Below are positions 17,957-27,250 of a stretch of 64,000 nt of DNA, one piece after another (position 1 is the first letter of the stretch; every line of letters starts with the position of its first letter). The notes under the pieces are model-generated. The model was not told the origin of the DNA and ran no database searches. It saw only the letters and a list, made by a program, of their open reading frames with translations. The stretch is from an uncultured Coriobacteriaceae bacterium (GTDB lineage: Bacteria > Actinomycetota > Coriobacteriia > Coriobacteriales > Coriobacteriaceae), in assembly GCA_944319885.1 (NCBI GenBank), contig CALUFC010000005.1, forward strand, positions 1 through 64,000, in the 5' to 3' direction. A program made the translations under genes and the position numbers.

Positions 17957-19198
17957 CTAGAGGGCACTCTCGTAGATCGCGCGGGCATCGTCCAGCGTGA
18001 GTTCCATGAAGCTCCCAAACCGCTCGCCGCGCGTTTCTTTAAGGCCGGGCAGCAGCTTGTCGATATCGCCTGCCTCGATACCGAGCTCGCCCAAGGTGCG
18101 CGGCATGCCCAGTGAGACGAAGAAGTCCTGGAGCTCGTCGATCGTGGCTTCCACGGCGTCTTCGATGGCGCGCTCGGGCGTGATCTCCTCGTCGATATCC
18201 GAAAGATCGTCGATCTCGGGGTCTACCGGCTCGATACCAAAGACCTGGCGGCCAAACGTGAGGAAGCGCTCGGGATGCTCGCGCCAAACGTAGCGCATCC
18301 ATGCGGGGAAGATCACCGCAAGCCCGGCGCCGTGCGTGATGGAGGTGTTGAGCGCCGAGAGCTCGTGCTCCATGCCGTGGCACGTCCAGTCGCCATCGCG
18401 CTTGCCGGGGATGCCCAGGCCGCAGCCGGCAAGGCCGTTGTGGGCGAGGGTGCCGATCCACATGAGGTTCGCGCGGGCGTCGTAGTCGCAGGGATCCGCC
18501 ATGACGCGCGGTGCCACCTCGACGGCGGCGCGAATGAGGCCGAGGGCGATGTTATCGGTTACGGGGACCGCCGGCTCGCCCGAGAAGAAGCGCTCCATGA
18601 CATGGCTGATCATGTCGGTCACGCCGGCAGCCGTCTGGTAGGGCGGCAGCGTGAACGTGAGCTCGGGATCGAGAAACGCCATGACGGGACGGTTGAGGTC
18701 GGTGTTGATGCCGCATTTGAGCTGCTCGGCATCGCTGCTGATCACGCAGGAGTTCGATGCCTCCGACCCCGAGGCGGGAATGGTGAGCACGCACGCAACC
18801 GGCAGCCGGCGCGAAGGCACGGCGCGCTTGCGGAAGAAATCCCAGACGTCGCCCTCGTAGACCGCGCCGAGTGCGATGGCCTTCGCGCAATCGATCGCCG
18901 AGCCGCCGCCTACGGGCAGCACGACGTCGACCGCGCGCTCGCGTGCGATTTGCACACCGGTGCGCACAAGACCGATCTCGGGATTGGGGCGCACGCCGCC
19001 AAGCTCGACATAGGCAACCCCCGCCTCGTCGAGCGAGCGCTTCACGCGGTCGAGTGTACCCGTGCGCACGACCGATCCCTGGCCGTACACGATGAGCGCC
19101 TTGTGGTAGCCCGCGCGTGCAAGCTCCGCGCCCGTGCGATCGGCGGCTCCGCGCCCGAAGACGATGGCAGTTGGTGATTGGAAGGTGAAATCGTTCAT
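17957..19198 (-). CDS. Iron-containing alcohol dehydrogenase (butanol dehydrogenase/YqhD type)
   Basis: A 413-aa group III alcohol dehydrogenase. The NAD(P) region has VYGQGSVVRTGT and VLPVGGGSAIDCAKAIALG. The iron ligands fall in TDMISHVMERFF and HGMEHELSALNTSITHGAGLAVIFPAWMRY (Asp and three His). It reduces aldehydes to alcohols, typically with NADPH in this subgroup, and may act in redox balancing during fermentation. The start MNDFTFQSP has GGGAGCATCCAG upstream; the longer open frame upstream is not needed. It is transcribed alone, after the YolD gene. Confidence 0.92.
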   Translation of the reverse strand: MNDFTFQSPTAIVFGRGAADRTGAELARAGYHKALIVYGQGSVVRTGTLDRVKRSLDEAGVAYVELGGVRPNPEIGLVRTGVQIARERAVDVVLPVGGGSAIDCAKAIALGAVYEGDVWDFFRKRAVPSRRLPVACVLTIPASGSEASNSCVISSDAEQLKCGINTDLNRPVMAFLDPELTFTLPPYQTAAGVTDMISHVMERFFSGEPAVPVTDNIALGLIRAAVEVAPRVMADPCDYDARANLMWIGTLAHNGLAGCGLGIPGKRDGDWTCHGMEHELSALNTSITHGAGLAVIFPAWMRYVWREHPERFLTFGRQVFGIEPVDPEIDDLSDIDEEITPERAIEDAVEATIDELQDFFVSLGMPRTLGELGIEAGDIDKLLPGLKETRGERFGSFMELTLDDARAIYESAL

Positions 19199-19235
19199 CT
19201 GGATGCTCCCTGTGTCGTATGTGCTGCCGAATAGG

Positions 19236-19586
19236 CTAGCACGCCTGCTCGAGGATGGCGAGCTCGCGCACGTCATCGAGCGAAATGTTCGTTTTGACAA
19301 TCTGGATTGTGCGGTAGATGAGATCGATGCGCGCAACGCGGCCGGTTGTGGTGATGTAGGCGTCTTGATCGTAGTGCACCGCTCGCACGAGGTCGCCGCG
19401 CCGCACCTGCGCGACGACGCGGGATAGCGCGACGGCCTCCTCCTCGGTGAGCTCGTGGCGAGGCTCCACAACGCGTTCGCGCGTACGAATGAGTTCGTAG
19501 TAGCCGCGCAATGCTGCGAACGGCATGAACTGCGCAGCGCGATCGGCTCGGGGCCGGCCGCTTGCGGTGTATCCCGGCTCAGGCAT
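19236..19586 (-). CDS. YolD-like protein, partner of Y-family polymerase
   Basis: A 116-aa protein of the YolD-like family (PF08863), recognised by DRAAQFMPFAALRGYYELI and the following TEEEAVALSRVVAQVRRGDLVRAVHYDQD beta-rich core. In Bacillus, YolD proteins are encoded beside Y-family polymerases (UvrX, YqjW) and are predicted to be UmuD-like partners. Here the start codon overlaps the end of the polymerase gene by 8 nt with GGAGG upstream, so translation is coupled. It belongs to the SOS-box-controlled operon. Confidence 0.8.
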   Translation of the reverse strand: MPEPGYTASGRPRADRAAQFMPFAALRGYYELIRTRERVVEPRHELTEEEAVALSRVVAQVRRGDLVRAVHYDQDAYITTTGRVARIDLIYRTIQIVKTNISLDDVRELAILEQAC

Positions 19587-20934
19587 GATGGCCTCCCACT
19601 TGTTCGTTGCGCTCGCGCGCTGTCGCCTTGTCGAGCAGGCTCATCCCGCGGATGAGGGCGTTTTTGCCAAACTTGTCCTTCACCGCGAGGACGGCATGCG
19701 CGAGCTGTTGCTCACGGTGGTGGGCCGCCATGTCGGTGAAGAGGTCGTAGGTGGCGAACTCCTCCGGCAGGAGGTTGCCGAGGCCTATGTTGATGCGCCG
19801 AATGCTTCGCGCGGGATCGATGGTCTCATGCCACAGGCGTTCAAACTGTTCCAAGAGCTCACGATACGAGTTGGTGTGCACGGGTATCTTGCGTGAGCCG
19901 CCGCCGTGGGCAAACGAACCGCGCCGGCGCGTCCCGTGTTCGCCGATAAAGACGTCATGGGGCTCGACGCCGCGGACGCCGGAGCCCTCGGACCTCGCCA
20001 TCTCGCCCGCATAGCCCACATACAGCGAGATGTGGTTGGCAACCTGGCCCCGATCGACCAGTTCGAGGACGGACATGTCGACCATCTCCTTGAGCACGAG
20101 CAGCCCTTCCTCGTAGGTATAGTCCTGAGAGAGCACCTGCCCGTTGACATATGAGGTCTCGGCGGGGCGATAGGCCTGGATCTCGGCGATGGTCACGGGT
20201 TCGCGCCCAAAGGCGTGATCGATGAGATATTCGGCGTTCACGCCCAGCTCGCGGTAGAGAATCTCCTCGTCGAGCGCGGCCACGCCCATAAGGTCGTAGA
20301 CGCCGTACTTGGCCAACCGTGCCGCGATGCCCGGCCCGATTCCCCAGATATCGGTGATAGGGCGGTGCGGCCAGATCTGCGCGCGAAACGACTCCTCGTC
20401 GAGGATGCCGATATTGTCGCGCACGTGCTTGGCGGTGATGTCGAGCGCCACCTTGGCGAGAAAGAGGTTGGGGCCGATGCCCGCTGCAGCGCTGATGCCC
20501 GTGCGGCGATGGACCTCGTCGATGAGAAGGCGAGCGAACGCGCGGGCGGAGATGCCGTAGAGGCCGAGGTAGGGCGTCGCATCGATGAAGCACTCGTCGA
20601 TCGAATAGGGATGGATGTCCTCGGGGCTCACAAACTCGAGGTAGATGCTGTAGATATCGGCCGAGCGCTCCATATAGCGCTGCATGCGCGGGCGCGCCAT
20701 GATGTAATCGATGCCGGGGGGAATCTCGAACACGCGGCAGCGATTGCGCACGCCGAGCGCTTTCATGGCGGGCGAGATGGCCAGGCAGATGGTTTTCTCG
20801 GTGCGCGCGGGGTCCGCCACCACGAGATTCGTCTTGAAGGGATCGAGCCCGCGATCGCAGCATTCGACCGAGGCATAGAAGGTCTTGAGATCGATGCAGA
20901 GATAGGTTCGCTCTTGCCCGCCACGCTCGGCCAC
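19579..20934 (-). CDS. Y-family translesion DNA polymerase (UvrX/UmuC type)
   Basis: A 451-aa error-prone polymerase. Palm motifs are CIDLKTFYASVEC (first catalytic Asp) and PYSIDECFIDAT (catalytic Asp-Glu). The helix-hairpin-helix region DIWGIGPGIAARLAKYGVYDL and the little-finger domain follow. The GTG at 20934 is chosen because AGGAAAGGAGGGG lies directly upstream; an upstream open frame would read through the SOS box. It is the first gene of a two-gene operon with YolD, as in Bacillus uvrX-yolD. An SOS box 15 bp upstream predicts LexA control. Confidence 0.93.
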   Translation of the reverse strand: MAERGGQERTYLCIDLKTFYASVECCDRGLDPFKTNLVVADPARTEKTICLAISPAMKALGVRNRCRVFEIPPGIDYIMARPRMQRYMERSADIYSIYLEFVSPEDIHPYSIDECFIDATPYLGLYGISARAFARLLIDEVHRRTGISAAAGIGPNLFLAKVALDITAKHVRDNIGILDEESFRAQIWPHRPITDIWGIGPGIAARLAKYGVYDLMGVAALDEEILYRELGVNAEYLIDHAFGREPVTIAEIQAYRPAETSYVNGQVLSQDYTYEEGLLVLKEMVDMSVLELVDRGQVANHISLYVGYAGEMARSEGSGVRGVEPHDVFIGEHGTRRRGSFAHGGGSRKIPVHTNSYRELLEQFERLWHETIDPARSIRRINIGLGNLLPEEFATYDLFTDMAAHHREQQLAHAVLAVKDKFGKNALIRGMSLLDKATARERNEQVGGHHA

Positions 20935-20948
20935 GACCCCTCCTTTCC

Positions 20949-20962
20949 TGAACATATGTTCG
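20949..20962. promoter_or_regulatory. SOS (LexA) box upstream of the Y-family polymerase
   Basis: TGAACATATGTTCG contains a perfect GAAC-ATAT-GTTC palindrome. On the coding strand CGAACATATGTTCA fits the DinR/LexA consensus CGAAC-RNRY-GTTYG at all but the last base. It lies just before the ribosome site of the polymerase gene, where LexA would block transcription. Confidence 0.85.
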
Positions 20963-21110
20963 ATAATAATCACGGCGAGGCGTTTCGTCAACGAGTCTGT
21001 CGGATGGCCGTCGCGCTGCGTGGCGGGTGCGCTAAAATGAAAGCATCCGTCAGTCGGGCGCGTGCCCGTGGTCGCGGCGGGGCGGGAGCCTGTGCCGCAG
21101 AGGAGGAGCT

Positions 21111-22802
21111 ATGTCTGTTTCCGCACCTATCGACGCTGTGAAGACCCCTGCGTGGGCGGCACTTCAGGAGCATTACGACAAGCTGCAGAAGGAGGGGATC
21201 GATCTTAAGGGCTGGTTCGCCGCCGACCCTGACCGCGTCTCGAAGCTCTCTTTCGACGCCGCAGGCCTCCACTTCGATCTCTCGAAGAACCTCATCACCG
21301 ACGAGACGGTGAAGCTGCTGGCCGATCTTGGCCGCGCGGTGAAGCTCGAGGAGCGCCGCGAGGCCATGTATGCCGGCGAGCACATCAACACCACCGAGGA
21401 CCGCGCGGTGCTGCATACGGCGCTACGCCGCCCCAAGGACCAGATCGGCTCGATCATCGTCGACGGCCAGGATGCCGTGGCAGACGTGCACGAGACGCTC
21501 GAGCGCATGTACACGTTCGCCGAGAAGGTGCGCTCGGGTGCGTGGACCGGCGTCACGGGTAAGAAGATCGAGCATCTGGTGTCCATCGGCATCGGCGGCT
21601 CCGATCTGGGCCCGGTCATGGTGTACGAGGCGCTCAAGCCCTATGCCAACGCCGGCATCGACTGCCGCTACATCTCCAACATCGATCCGAACGACGCGGG
21701 CGAGAAGCTCGCCGGCCTCGACCCCGAGACCACGCTCGTGATCATCGTCTCCAAGACGTTCACCACGCTCGAGACCCTCACCAACGGCCGCGAGGTGCGC
21801 GCTTGGATGCTCGACGCCCTGAAGGAGGCCGGCGCCATCGACGGCTCTGCTGCGTCGCAGGCCGAGGCAATCGCCAAGCACTTCGTTGCCGTCTCCACCA
21901 ATCTCGAGCTCGTGGCCGAGTTCGGCATCGATCCCGAGAACGCATTCGGCTTCTGGAGCTGGGTGGGCGGTCGCTATTCCGTCGATTCCGCCGTAGGTCT
22001 CTCGCTCATCATCGTGTTTGGGCCCGAGATCTTCGCCGAGTTCCTCGCCGGCTTCCATGCCATGGATGACTACTTCCAGAAGACGCCGCTCGAGGAGAAC
22101 GTCGTGGCGCTTATGGGTCTCATGAACGTGTGGTACGTGAACTTCTTCGGCGCCGCAAGCCACGCCGTGCTGCCCTATACCCAGTACCTGCATCGCTTCC
22201 CGGCTTACCTCCAGCAGCTCACCATGGAGTCCAACGGCAAAAGCGTCCGCTGGGACGGCACGCCGGTTACCTCCGCCACCGGCGAGATCTTCTGGGGCGA
22301 GCCCGGCACCAACGGCCAGCATGCCTTCTACCAGCTCATCCATCAGGGTACGCAGCTGATCCCGGCCGACTTCATCGCGTTTGCCAACACCGCGCATCCC
22401 TTCAAGGACGGCGATCAGGACGTGCACGAGCTCTTCCTGGGCAACTTCCTCGCCCAGACCAAGGCGCTCGCGTTTGGTAAGACCGCCGACGAGGTGCGCG
22501 CCGAGGGCACGCCCGAGCAGATTGTGCCCGCCCGCGTGTTCACCGGCAACCGTCCCACCACGTCGATCTTCGGCGATACGCTCGATGCCCACGCGCTCGG
22601 TGCGCTCATTGCGCTCTACGAGCACATCACCTTCGTCGAGGGCACGGTATGGGGGCTCGACTCCTACGACCAGTGGGGTGTTGAGCTGGGCAAGCAGCTC
22701 GCCAAGCAGATCACGCCCGCGTTCCATGACGACGAGGCGCTGGAGACGCAGGACGCTTCCACCAAGGCGCTCATCGCGTACTACCGCGCACACCGCAAGT
22801 AG
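21111..22802 (+). CDS. pgi: Glucose-6-phosphate isomerase
   Basis: A 563-aa glycolytic enzyme interconverting glucose-6-phosphate and fructose-6-phosphate. The SIS-fold phosphosugar sites are visible ([32 protein letters not shown]). Both PGI signature regions are present: [20 protein letters not shown] and [17 protein letters not shown] near the end, plus [11 protein letters not shown]. The usual length is ~550 aa. GAGGAGGAGCT precedes the ATG. It is followed by a strong terminator, so it is monocistronic. Confidence 0.97.
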   Translation: MSVSAPIDAVKTPAWAALQEHYDKLQKEGIDLKGWFAADPDRVSKLSFDAAGLHFDLSKNLITDETVKLLADLGRAVKLEERREAMYAGEHINTTEDRAVLHTALRRPKDQIGSIIVDGQDAVADVHETLERMYTFAEKVRSGAWTGVTGKKIEHLVSIGIGGSDLGPVMVYEALKPYANAGIDCRYISNIDPNDAGEKLAGLDPETTLVIIVSKTFTTLETLTNGREVRAWMLDALKEAGAIDGSAASQAEAIAKHFVAVSTNLELVAEFGIDPENAFGFWSWVGGRYSVDSAVGLSLIIVFGPEIFAEFLAGFHAMDDYFQKTPLEENVVALMGLMNVWYVNFFGAASHAVLPYTQYLHRFPAYLQQLTMESNGKSVRWDGTPVTSATGEIFWGEPGTNGQHAFYQLIHQGTQLIPADFIAFANTAHPFKDGDQDVHELFLGNFLAQTKALAFGKTADEVRAEGTPEQIVPARVFTGNRPTTSIFGDTLDAHALGALIALYEHITFVEGTVWGLDSYDQWGVELGKQLAKQITPAFHDDEALETQDASTKALIAYYRAHRK

Positions 22803-22830
22803 TAGGGGATAGCGCTTCATTTGGTAGATT

Positions 22831-22866
22831 GAGGGAGCCGGGCATGCCTCGGCTCCCTCCTTTTAC
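22831..22866 (+). terminator. Rho-independent terminator of pgi
   Basis: A 10-bp perfect stem GAGGGAGCCG / CGGCTCCCTC (22831-22840 and 22850-22859) with a 9-nt loop, followed by CTTTTA. It lies about 30 bp after the pgi stop. Confidence 0.85.
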
Positions 22867-22918
22867 CTAATCAACCATGCCGTTCGGCGCCCGTGGTCGG
22901 TATTCCGAACCATTCACT

Positions 22919-22965
22919 AATACGTTCTATAATATGCTATAACGTATTGCAATATAGAATGTATT
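22919..22965. promoter_or_regulatory. Promoter and repeated GntR operator-like sites before the first GntR gene
   Basis: A TATAAT (-10 like) at 22928-22933 is surrounded by three related half-sites: AATACGTTCTAT (22919-22930), TATAACGTATT (22938-22948) and ATAGAATGTATT (22954-22965). The first two are oriented as an inverted pair. The motif recurs before the EIIA gene and before the second SIS gene. A repressor of the HutC/GntR type encoded next door is the natural candidate. Confidence 0.6.
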
Positions 22966-22979
22966 CTGCCGAGGTAGCC

Positions 22980-23765
22980 ATGCTTAACCCTACAAGTGCC
23001 ACGCCGCTCTACGTACAGGTTGCCGATGATCTGCGGCGGCGCATCGAGATAGGGGAGTTCTCTTCAACGGGCATGCTGCCGAGCGAAAGCACGTTTTGCG
23101 ACGATTACGGGGTGAGCCGCGCTACAGTGCGCAAGGCGATTCAGACCCTCGCCGATGACGACGTGCTCGATACGCGCCATGGGAAGGGGACGTTTGTCCA
23201 TCAGCCCAAGGTCACCTCGAGTCTGAGTGCATTCAAGGGTTTCACGTTCTTCTGTCATGAGAACAACATCGAAACATCCTCGCGGGTCCTTGTGCTCGAG
23301 GAGGTCGAGCCTCCCGCCTCGGTGCGCAGGCACCTGCGGTTGGCGGCGGGCGAGCTCACCGTGTATTTGGAACGCGTGCGCACCATCGATCGTGTGCCCG
23401 CCATGATCGAGCACATCTACCTGCCGTCGCGTGGTTTTTCGTTCTTGCTCGGTATCGACATGAACAACGCCTCGCTCTATCAGACGATCGAGCGAGAGAC
23501 AGGCCTTCGGCTTGAGGATAACTGCTTCCCCTCCATCGTCTTGGAGGCTGGTCTCGCGACCGAGGGGGAGAAGGAGCTTCTTAGTATCGAGGGTGAAGCT
23601 GCGATGTTCATCCTGAGCGAGACCGTGTATATGAGCACAGGTAAACCGGTCCACTTTACCAAGCAGGTTATGCTGGGCGATTACTTCAAGTATTTCTTCT
23701 CGACAAAGGCGAACCAACTAGGGATCAACTGGAGCAGCCTCGGCATCGCCGAAGGCCGCATGTAA
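22980..23765 (+). CDS. GntR/HutC-family transcriptional regulator (UTRA domain), copy 1
   Basis: A 261-aa regulator. The N-terminal winged helix (PLYVQVADDLRRRIEIGEF, LPSESTFCDDYGVSRATVRKAI, RHGKGTFV) is GntR type. Residues ~95-250 are a UTRA effector domain (PASVRRHL, YLERVRTIDRVPAMIEHIYLP). ATG 22980 is used because GAGGTAGCC precedes it. Such regulators often sense phosphosugars or Amadori compounds next to catabolic operons, here the PTS/SIS cluster beginning at 24703. The UTRA domain differs clearly from that of the next gene, so the two regulators may respond to different ligands or different intermediates. Confidence 0.9.
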   Translation: MLNPTSATPLYVQVADDLRRRIEIGEFSSTGMLPSESTFCDDYGVSRATVRKAIQTLADDDVLDTRHGKGTFVHQPKVTSSLSAFKGFTFFCHENNIETSSRVLVLEEVEPPASVRRHLRLAAGELTVYLERVRTIDRVPAMIEHIYLPSRGFSFLLGIDMNNASLYQTIERETGLRLEDNCFPSIVLEAGLATEGEKELLSIEGEAAMFILSETVYMSTGKPVHFTKQVMLGDYFKYFFSTKANQLGINWSSLGIAEGRM

Positions 23766-23771
23766 TGGGAT

Positions 23772-24485
23772 GTGATGGCCATGGTTCAGGCATCGAGCGC
23801 TGTGCCCCTCTATAAGCAGATCGTGAAGAGCTTGGTCGACGAGATCGAGCGGGGCGTGTATCGCGAGGGGGACAAGCTCCCTACCGAAGCCGAGCTTATG
23901 GATCAATTCGGTGTGAGCAGGATTACGGTCCGCTCGGCTATCAAGGAACTCGAGGAGGCGGGCACCGTCGAGCGAACACGTGGAAAAGGAACCTTTGTCA
24001 CCATGAGGCGCGAGGCGTATGCTGCGGACGACCGCGGCAGCTTCTCACGTTCCTGCTTGCTTGCGGGCAAGCGCCCCTCAACGCAGCTGCTCGAGACCAC
24101 ATGGACCTATCCGACCCTGCGTGATATGCGCTTTCTCGATGTGCAAGAAGACGAGACTATCTTTCAATCGCGGCGGCTGCGGTTGGTCGATGGCGTGCCC
24201 ACCGTGTTGGAGACCAACAGCTATGCTCCTGCGCTCTCCTTTCTCGAACGCGAGGATCTTTCCGGCTCGCTCTTCACGATTCTAGCCAAACATCATGTGG
24301 TGCTGGGGGATAACGTGCGCACGCTGCAGGTCTGCTATGCAACCGATTACGAGGCAGATTGCCTTCATGTGGAGCCGAGGTCCGCGCTCCTGCTTTTCGT
24401 GGACAAGCGCCGCGACGATACGGGGGCTCCGTTGTTTGTGTCCCGCCAGGTGTATTGTACGGAGCGGCTGAAGTTCTACCTCTGA
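23772..24485 (+). CDS. GntR/HutC-family transcriptional regulator (UTRA domain), copy 2
   Basis: A 237-aa regulator starting 7 nt after the first GntR gene. The start could be GTG 23772, ATG 23775 or ATG 23781; ribosome-site evidence does not separate them. The HTH is PLYKQIVKSLVDEIERGVY, LPTEAELMDQFGVSRITVRSAIKEL, RTRGKGTFV; the UTRA domain follows. It resembles FrlR-type repressors of fructoselysine genes in arrangement, but that is inference. A GC-rich hairpin follows the stop, so the two regulators form their own transcript ahead of the catabolic operon. Confidence 0.9.
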   Translation: MMAMVQASSAVPLYKQIVKSLVDEIERGVYREGDKLPTEAELMDQFGVSRITVRSAIKELEEAGTVERTRGKGTFVTMRREAYAADDRGSFSRSCLLAGKRPSTQLLETTWTYPTLRDMRFLDVQEDETIFQSRRLRLVDGVPTVLETNSYAPALSFLEREDLSGSLFTILAKHHVVLGDNVRTLQVCYATDYEADCLHVEPRSALLLFVDKRRDDTGAPLFVSRQVYCTERLKFYL

Positions 24486-24521
24486 TCCTCTGCTCATAGC
24501 GTGAGCAGCGCTGACTGCGTG

Positions 24522-24550
24522 CGGGCACCCGGTTTATAGTTGGGTGCCCG
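24522..24550 (+). terminator. Hairpin after the GntR pair, probable terminator
   Basis: A perfect 9-bp stem CGGGCACCC / GGGTGCCCG (24522-24530, 24542-24550) with an 11-nt loop, 37 bp after the regulator stop. The T-tract is weak (TCACCGTTT), so termination efficiency is uncertain. Confidence 0.5.
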
Positions 24551-24642
24551 TCACCGTTTACGGCGAGATTTCAACCACTCAACAGAAGATGCGTCGAAAG
24601 CCGTTGACAAGAGGCTCCGTGTCTAAGTACGGTACATAACAA

Positions 24643-24660
24643 TACAATATATAACGTACT
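24643..24660. promoter_or_regulatory. Promoter/operator region of the PTS operon
   Basis: TACAAT at 24643-24648 (possible -10) is followed at once by TATAACGTACT (about 24649-24659), the motif also present before the first GntR gene and the second SIS gene. This places a candidate repressor site over the promoter of the EIIA-to-kinase operon. A good TTGACA at 24604-24609 is too far upstream to be the matching -35. Confidence 0.5.
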
Positions 24661-24702
24661 AAAAACAGTGACTGTTTACGAGCGCGGTGAGGTGTTGAAG
24701 GG

Positions 24703-25119
24703 ATGAGAAGGCTGTTATTGGCAAGCCATGGTCCGCTTGCACGAGCTATGAAGAGCACGCTCGAGTTGTTCACGGGGCCAGAAGACCGGGTGAGCACGCT
24801 GTGCGCCTATGTGGACGACGACTCGAGGGATGTGGAGGCCCTCATCGATTGCTGGTATGACGACCGTGTCGAGGGCGACGAGTGGATCGTGGTAACCGAC
24901 ATCTTTGGCGGATCGATCAACAACGCGTTCATGCAACGCCTGGGCGATAGCTCGATCAGGCTTATTGCCGGCATGTCGCTGCCGCTTGCAATCGAGCTGG
25001 TGGCGCAGCTCGATGCCATCGACGATGCAGGCCTTTCCAGTCTTGTGGCTCGTGTTGGAGCGGAAGGTACGCGCCTGTGCTCCATGCCGGTGGATTGCAA
25101 CGACGACGAGGATTTCTAG
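24703..25119 (+). CDS. PTS mannose-family EIIA component
   Basis: A 138-aa EIIA domain (PF03610). The phosphorylated His is in LLASHGPLARAM (residue 10), and the DIFGGSINNAF segment follows around residue 65. It takes phosphate from HPr and passes it to EIIB. It is the first gene of an operon encoding separate IIA, IIB, IIC and IID proteins, then sugar-phosphate catabolic enzymes. GAAGGG precedes the ATG. The next gene starts 14 nt after its stop. Confidence 0.92.
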   Translation: MRRLLLASHGPLARAMKSTLELFTGPEDRVSTLCAYVDDDSRDVEALIDCWYDDRVEGDEWIVVTDIFGGSINNAFMQRLGDSSIRLIAGMSLPLAIELVAQLDAIDDAGLSSLVARVGAEGTRLCSMPVDCNDDEDF

Positions 25120-25133
25120 AGAAAGGACCAACC

Positions 25134-25595
25134 ATGATCAAGCTGCTACGAGTCGACCATCGCCTTCTCCACGGTCAGGTTGCCATGACCTGGACGCAGG
25201 CACTCGACACCAACTGCATTCTCATTGCGAACGATGCAGTTGTGAACGACAGCGTACGCAAGACGACCTTGAAGCTTGCGCGTCCGGCGGGGACGAAGCT
25301 CGTCATCAAGTCGATCGACGATTCTATCAAGGCGCTCGCCAGCGGTGTGACGGATAAATACCGCCTCTTCATCGTGGTTGAGAGCATCGAGGATGCCTAT
25401 CGCCTTGCAACGGGCTACCAGGGCATCACCCAGATCAATATCGGCGGCACGAAACCGCGTGAAGGCGCGGATGTTCGCCTCTCCTCGACGGTCTTTGCGA
25501 CCGAACGTGACGTCGAGCTCTTGCATGAGCTCCGAGATGCCGGAATCGAGGTGGAAATCAGGCAGGTCCCGCGGGACGAGAAGATTTTGATTTAG
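25134..25595 (+). CDS. PTS mannose-family EIIB component
   Basis: A 153-aa EIIB (PF03830). The phospho-His is in LLRVDHRLLHGQVAMTW (His 15, in the RLLHGQV signature), which also provides the phosphate-binding loop. The C-terminal half (GITQINIGGTKPREGADVRLSSTVFAT) is typical. It phosphorylates the sugar during transport by IIC/IID. AAAGGACCAACC precedes the ATG. It belongs to the EIIA-IID operon. Confidence 0.93.
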   Translation: MIKLLRVDHRLLHGQVAMTWTQALDTNCILIANDAVVNDSVRKTTLKLARPAGTKLVIKSIDDSIKALASGVTDKYRLFIVVESIEDAYRLATGYQGITQINIGGTKPREGADVRLSSTVFATERDVELLHELRDAGIEVEIRQVPRDEKILI

Positions 25596-25624
25596 TTGCA
25601 CTGTTGTAAGAAGGGGGATCTCTC

Positions 25625-26410
25625 ATGTTGATTCAAGCGATCCTTGTCGGCCTCGTCGCCATGTGCGTGACGTTCGAATGGGCGCTGGGCACCTGCCTGG
25701 CTTCGCGTCCCATCGTCACCGGCGTGCTCATCGGCTTGGTGATGGGCGACCTGGAGACCGGCATCATCGTGGGCGCCACGCTCGAGATGGTGTTCATCGG
25801 TTCGGTTACCATTGGCGCTGCGGTGCCGCCAGATGTGATCACGGGCGGCATTCTGGGCACGGCGTTCGCTATCTCCACCGGCCAGGGTGCCGAGGTTGCG
25901 CTCACGCTCGCGTTCCCGATCGCGTCGCTCTACCTCATCGTCGATAACGCGATGACACTCGTCGTCATGCCGTTCTTCGTCCACAAGGCCGATGCCTATG
26001 TTGCCCAGGGCAATCTCGAGGGCATGGAGCGCATGCACCTGCTCGGCGGCTTCGTCGTCAAGTCTCTGCCGCGTTTCGTTGTGTGCTCGCTCGCGTTCTA
26101 TCTGGGCACGCCGGTTATGAACGCGGTGCTCGAGGCGATTCCCGAGTTTGTGAGCAACGGTCTCGTGGTTGCCGGCGGCTTCATCCCCGCGCTCGGCATC
26201 TCGCTGCTCGCCTCCATGATCATCAACAAGCAGACGGCGGTCTTCTTCGTGCTCGGCTTCGCGCTCTGCGCGTATCTCGGCATCCCCATGCTCGGCATCG
26301 CCGTTATCGGTGCGTGCCTCGCCGTCATCCTGGTAGTCGTTCAGCCCGGCATCGTTGCGCAGACGCCGCAGCTTACATCGGAAGGGAGCTTTGACGATGA
26401 CGACTTCTAA
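25625..26410 (+). CDS. PTS mannose/fructose/sorbose-family EIIC component
   Basis: A 261-aa integral membrane permease subunit (PF03609) with about eight hydrophobic segments. TRPIV-like loop SRPIVTGVLIGLVMGDLETG and GATLEMVFIGSVTIGAAVPPD are family hallmarks. It forms the sugar channel with EIID. AGAAGGGGGATCTCTC precedes the ATG. Its 3' end overlaps the EIID start by 14 nt, so the two membrane subunits are translationally coupled. Confidence 0.93.
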   Translation: MLIQAILVGLVAMCVTFEWALGTCLASRPIVTGVLIGLVMGDLETGIIVGATLEMVFIGSVTIGAAVPPDVITGGILGTAFAISTGQGAEVALTLAFPIASLYLIVDNAMTLVVMPFFVHKADAYVAQGNLEGMERMHLLGGFVVKSLPRFVVCSLAFYLGTPVMNAVLEAIPEFVSNGLVVAGGFIPALGISLLASMIINKQTAVFFVLGFALCAYLGIPMLGIAVIGACLAVILVVVQPGIVAQTPQLTSEGSFDDDDF

Positions 26411-27227
26411 TGCCTCCGGTGCGCACAGCATCACCAAGCAGGACTTGAACAAGGTGTTCCTGCGCTCCCTCACCATGGAGTACTCCTGGAACTACGAGCG
26501 CCAGCAGCACATGGGCTACTGCTTCTCCATGCTTCCCATCATTCGTAGGGTGTACGACAAGAAGGAAGATCAGATTGCGGCGACGCAGCGCCACATGGAG
26601 TTCTTCAACACCACGCCGTACATCTCGACGCTTATCTTGGGCATCTCGGCGGCTATGGAGGAGAGCAACTCCAAGGATGCCGATTTCGACGCGTCTTCCA
26701 TCAACAGCGTGAAGGCGGCGCTCATGAGCCCGCTCGCCGGCATTGGCGACTCGCTCTTCTGGGGTACGCTCCGCGTGATCGCCACCGGTCTCGGTGTCTC
26801 GCTTGCCATGGAGGGCAGCATCTTGGGTCCGCTGCTCTTCCTCATCGTCTTCAACGTGCCGCACTATATCATCCGCTGGTTCTGCCTGAAGTGGGGCTAT
26901 GGCTTCGGCACGAGCTTCCTGAGCAAGATCGAGGAGTCCGGGCTCATGCCCAAGCTCACGATGGGCGCCGCCGTACTCGGTCTCATGGTCATCGGTGCCA
27001 TGGTGCCCAATCTGGTGTCGGTGAGCGTGGCAGGTTCGCTGGGAACCGGCGACAGCGCCCAGACCATCCAGAGCATCATCGACGGGATCATGCCGAGCCT
27101 GTTGCCGCTGCTCGTCACCTTGGGTGTCTTCGAGCTCGTGCAGCATAAGGTCAGAATCGCTTGGATCCTCATCATCCTCATGGCGGTCGGCATCGTTGGT
27201 TCGTTCTTCGGCATCTTCGCAGTGTAG
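26397..27227 (+). CDS. PTS mannose/fructose/sorbose-family EIID component
   Basis: A 276-aa EIID (PF03613). The N-terminal amphipathic part has YSWNYERQQHMGYCFSMLP and the family motif EFFNTTPYISTLILGISAAMEE; a central IGDSLFWGTLR loop and C-terminal membrane helices follow. It completes the mannose-family transporter. The ATG at 26397, preceded by GGAAGGGAGC, lies inside the end of the EIIC gene. The operon continues with the SIS-domain gene 23 nt later. Confidence 0.93.
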   Translation: MTTSNASGAHSITKQDLNKVFLRSLTMEYSWNYERQQHMGYCFSMLPIIRRVYDKKEDQIAATQRHMEFFNTTPYISTLILGISAAMEESNSKDADFDASSINSVKAALMSPLAGIGDSLFWGTLRVIATGLGVSLAMEGSILGPLLFLIVFNVPHYIIRWFCLKWGYGFGTSFLSKIEESGLMPKLTMGAAVLGLMVIGAMVPNLVSVSVAGSLGTGDSAQTIQSIIDGIMPSLLPLLVTLGVFELVQHKVRIAWILIILMAVGIVGSFFGIFAV

Positions 27228-27250
27228 CGAGTATAGAAAGAGGAATAGCT

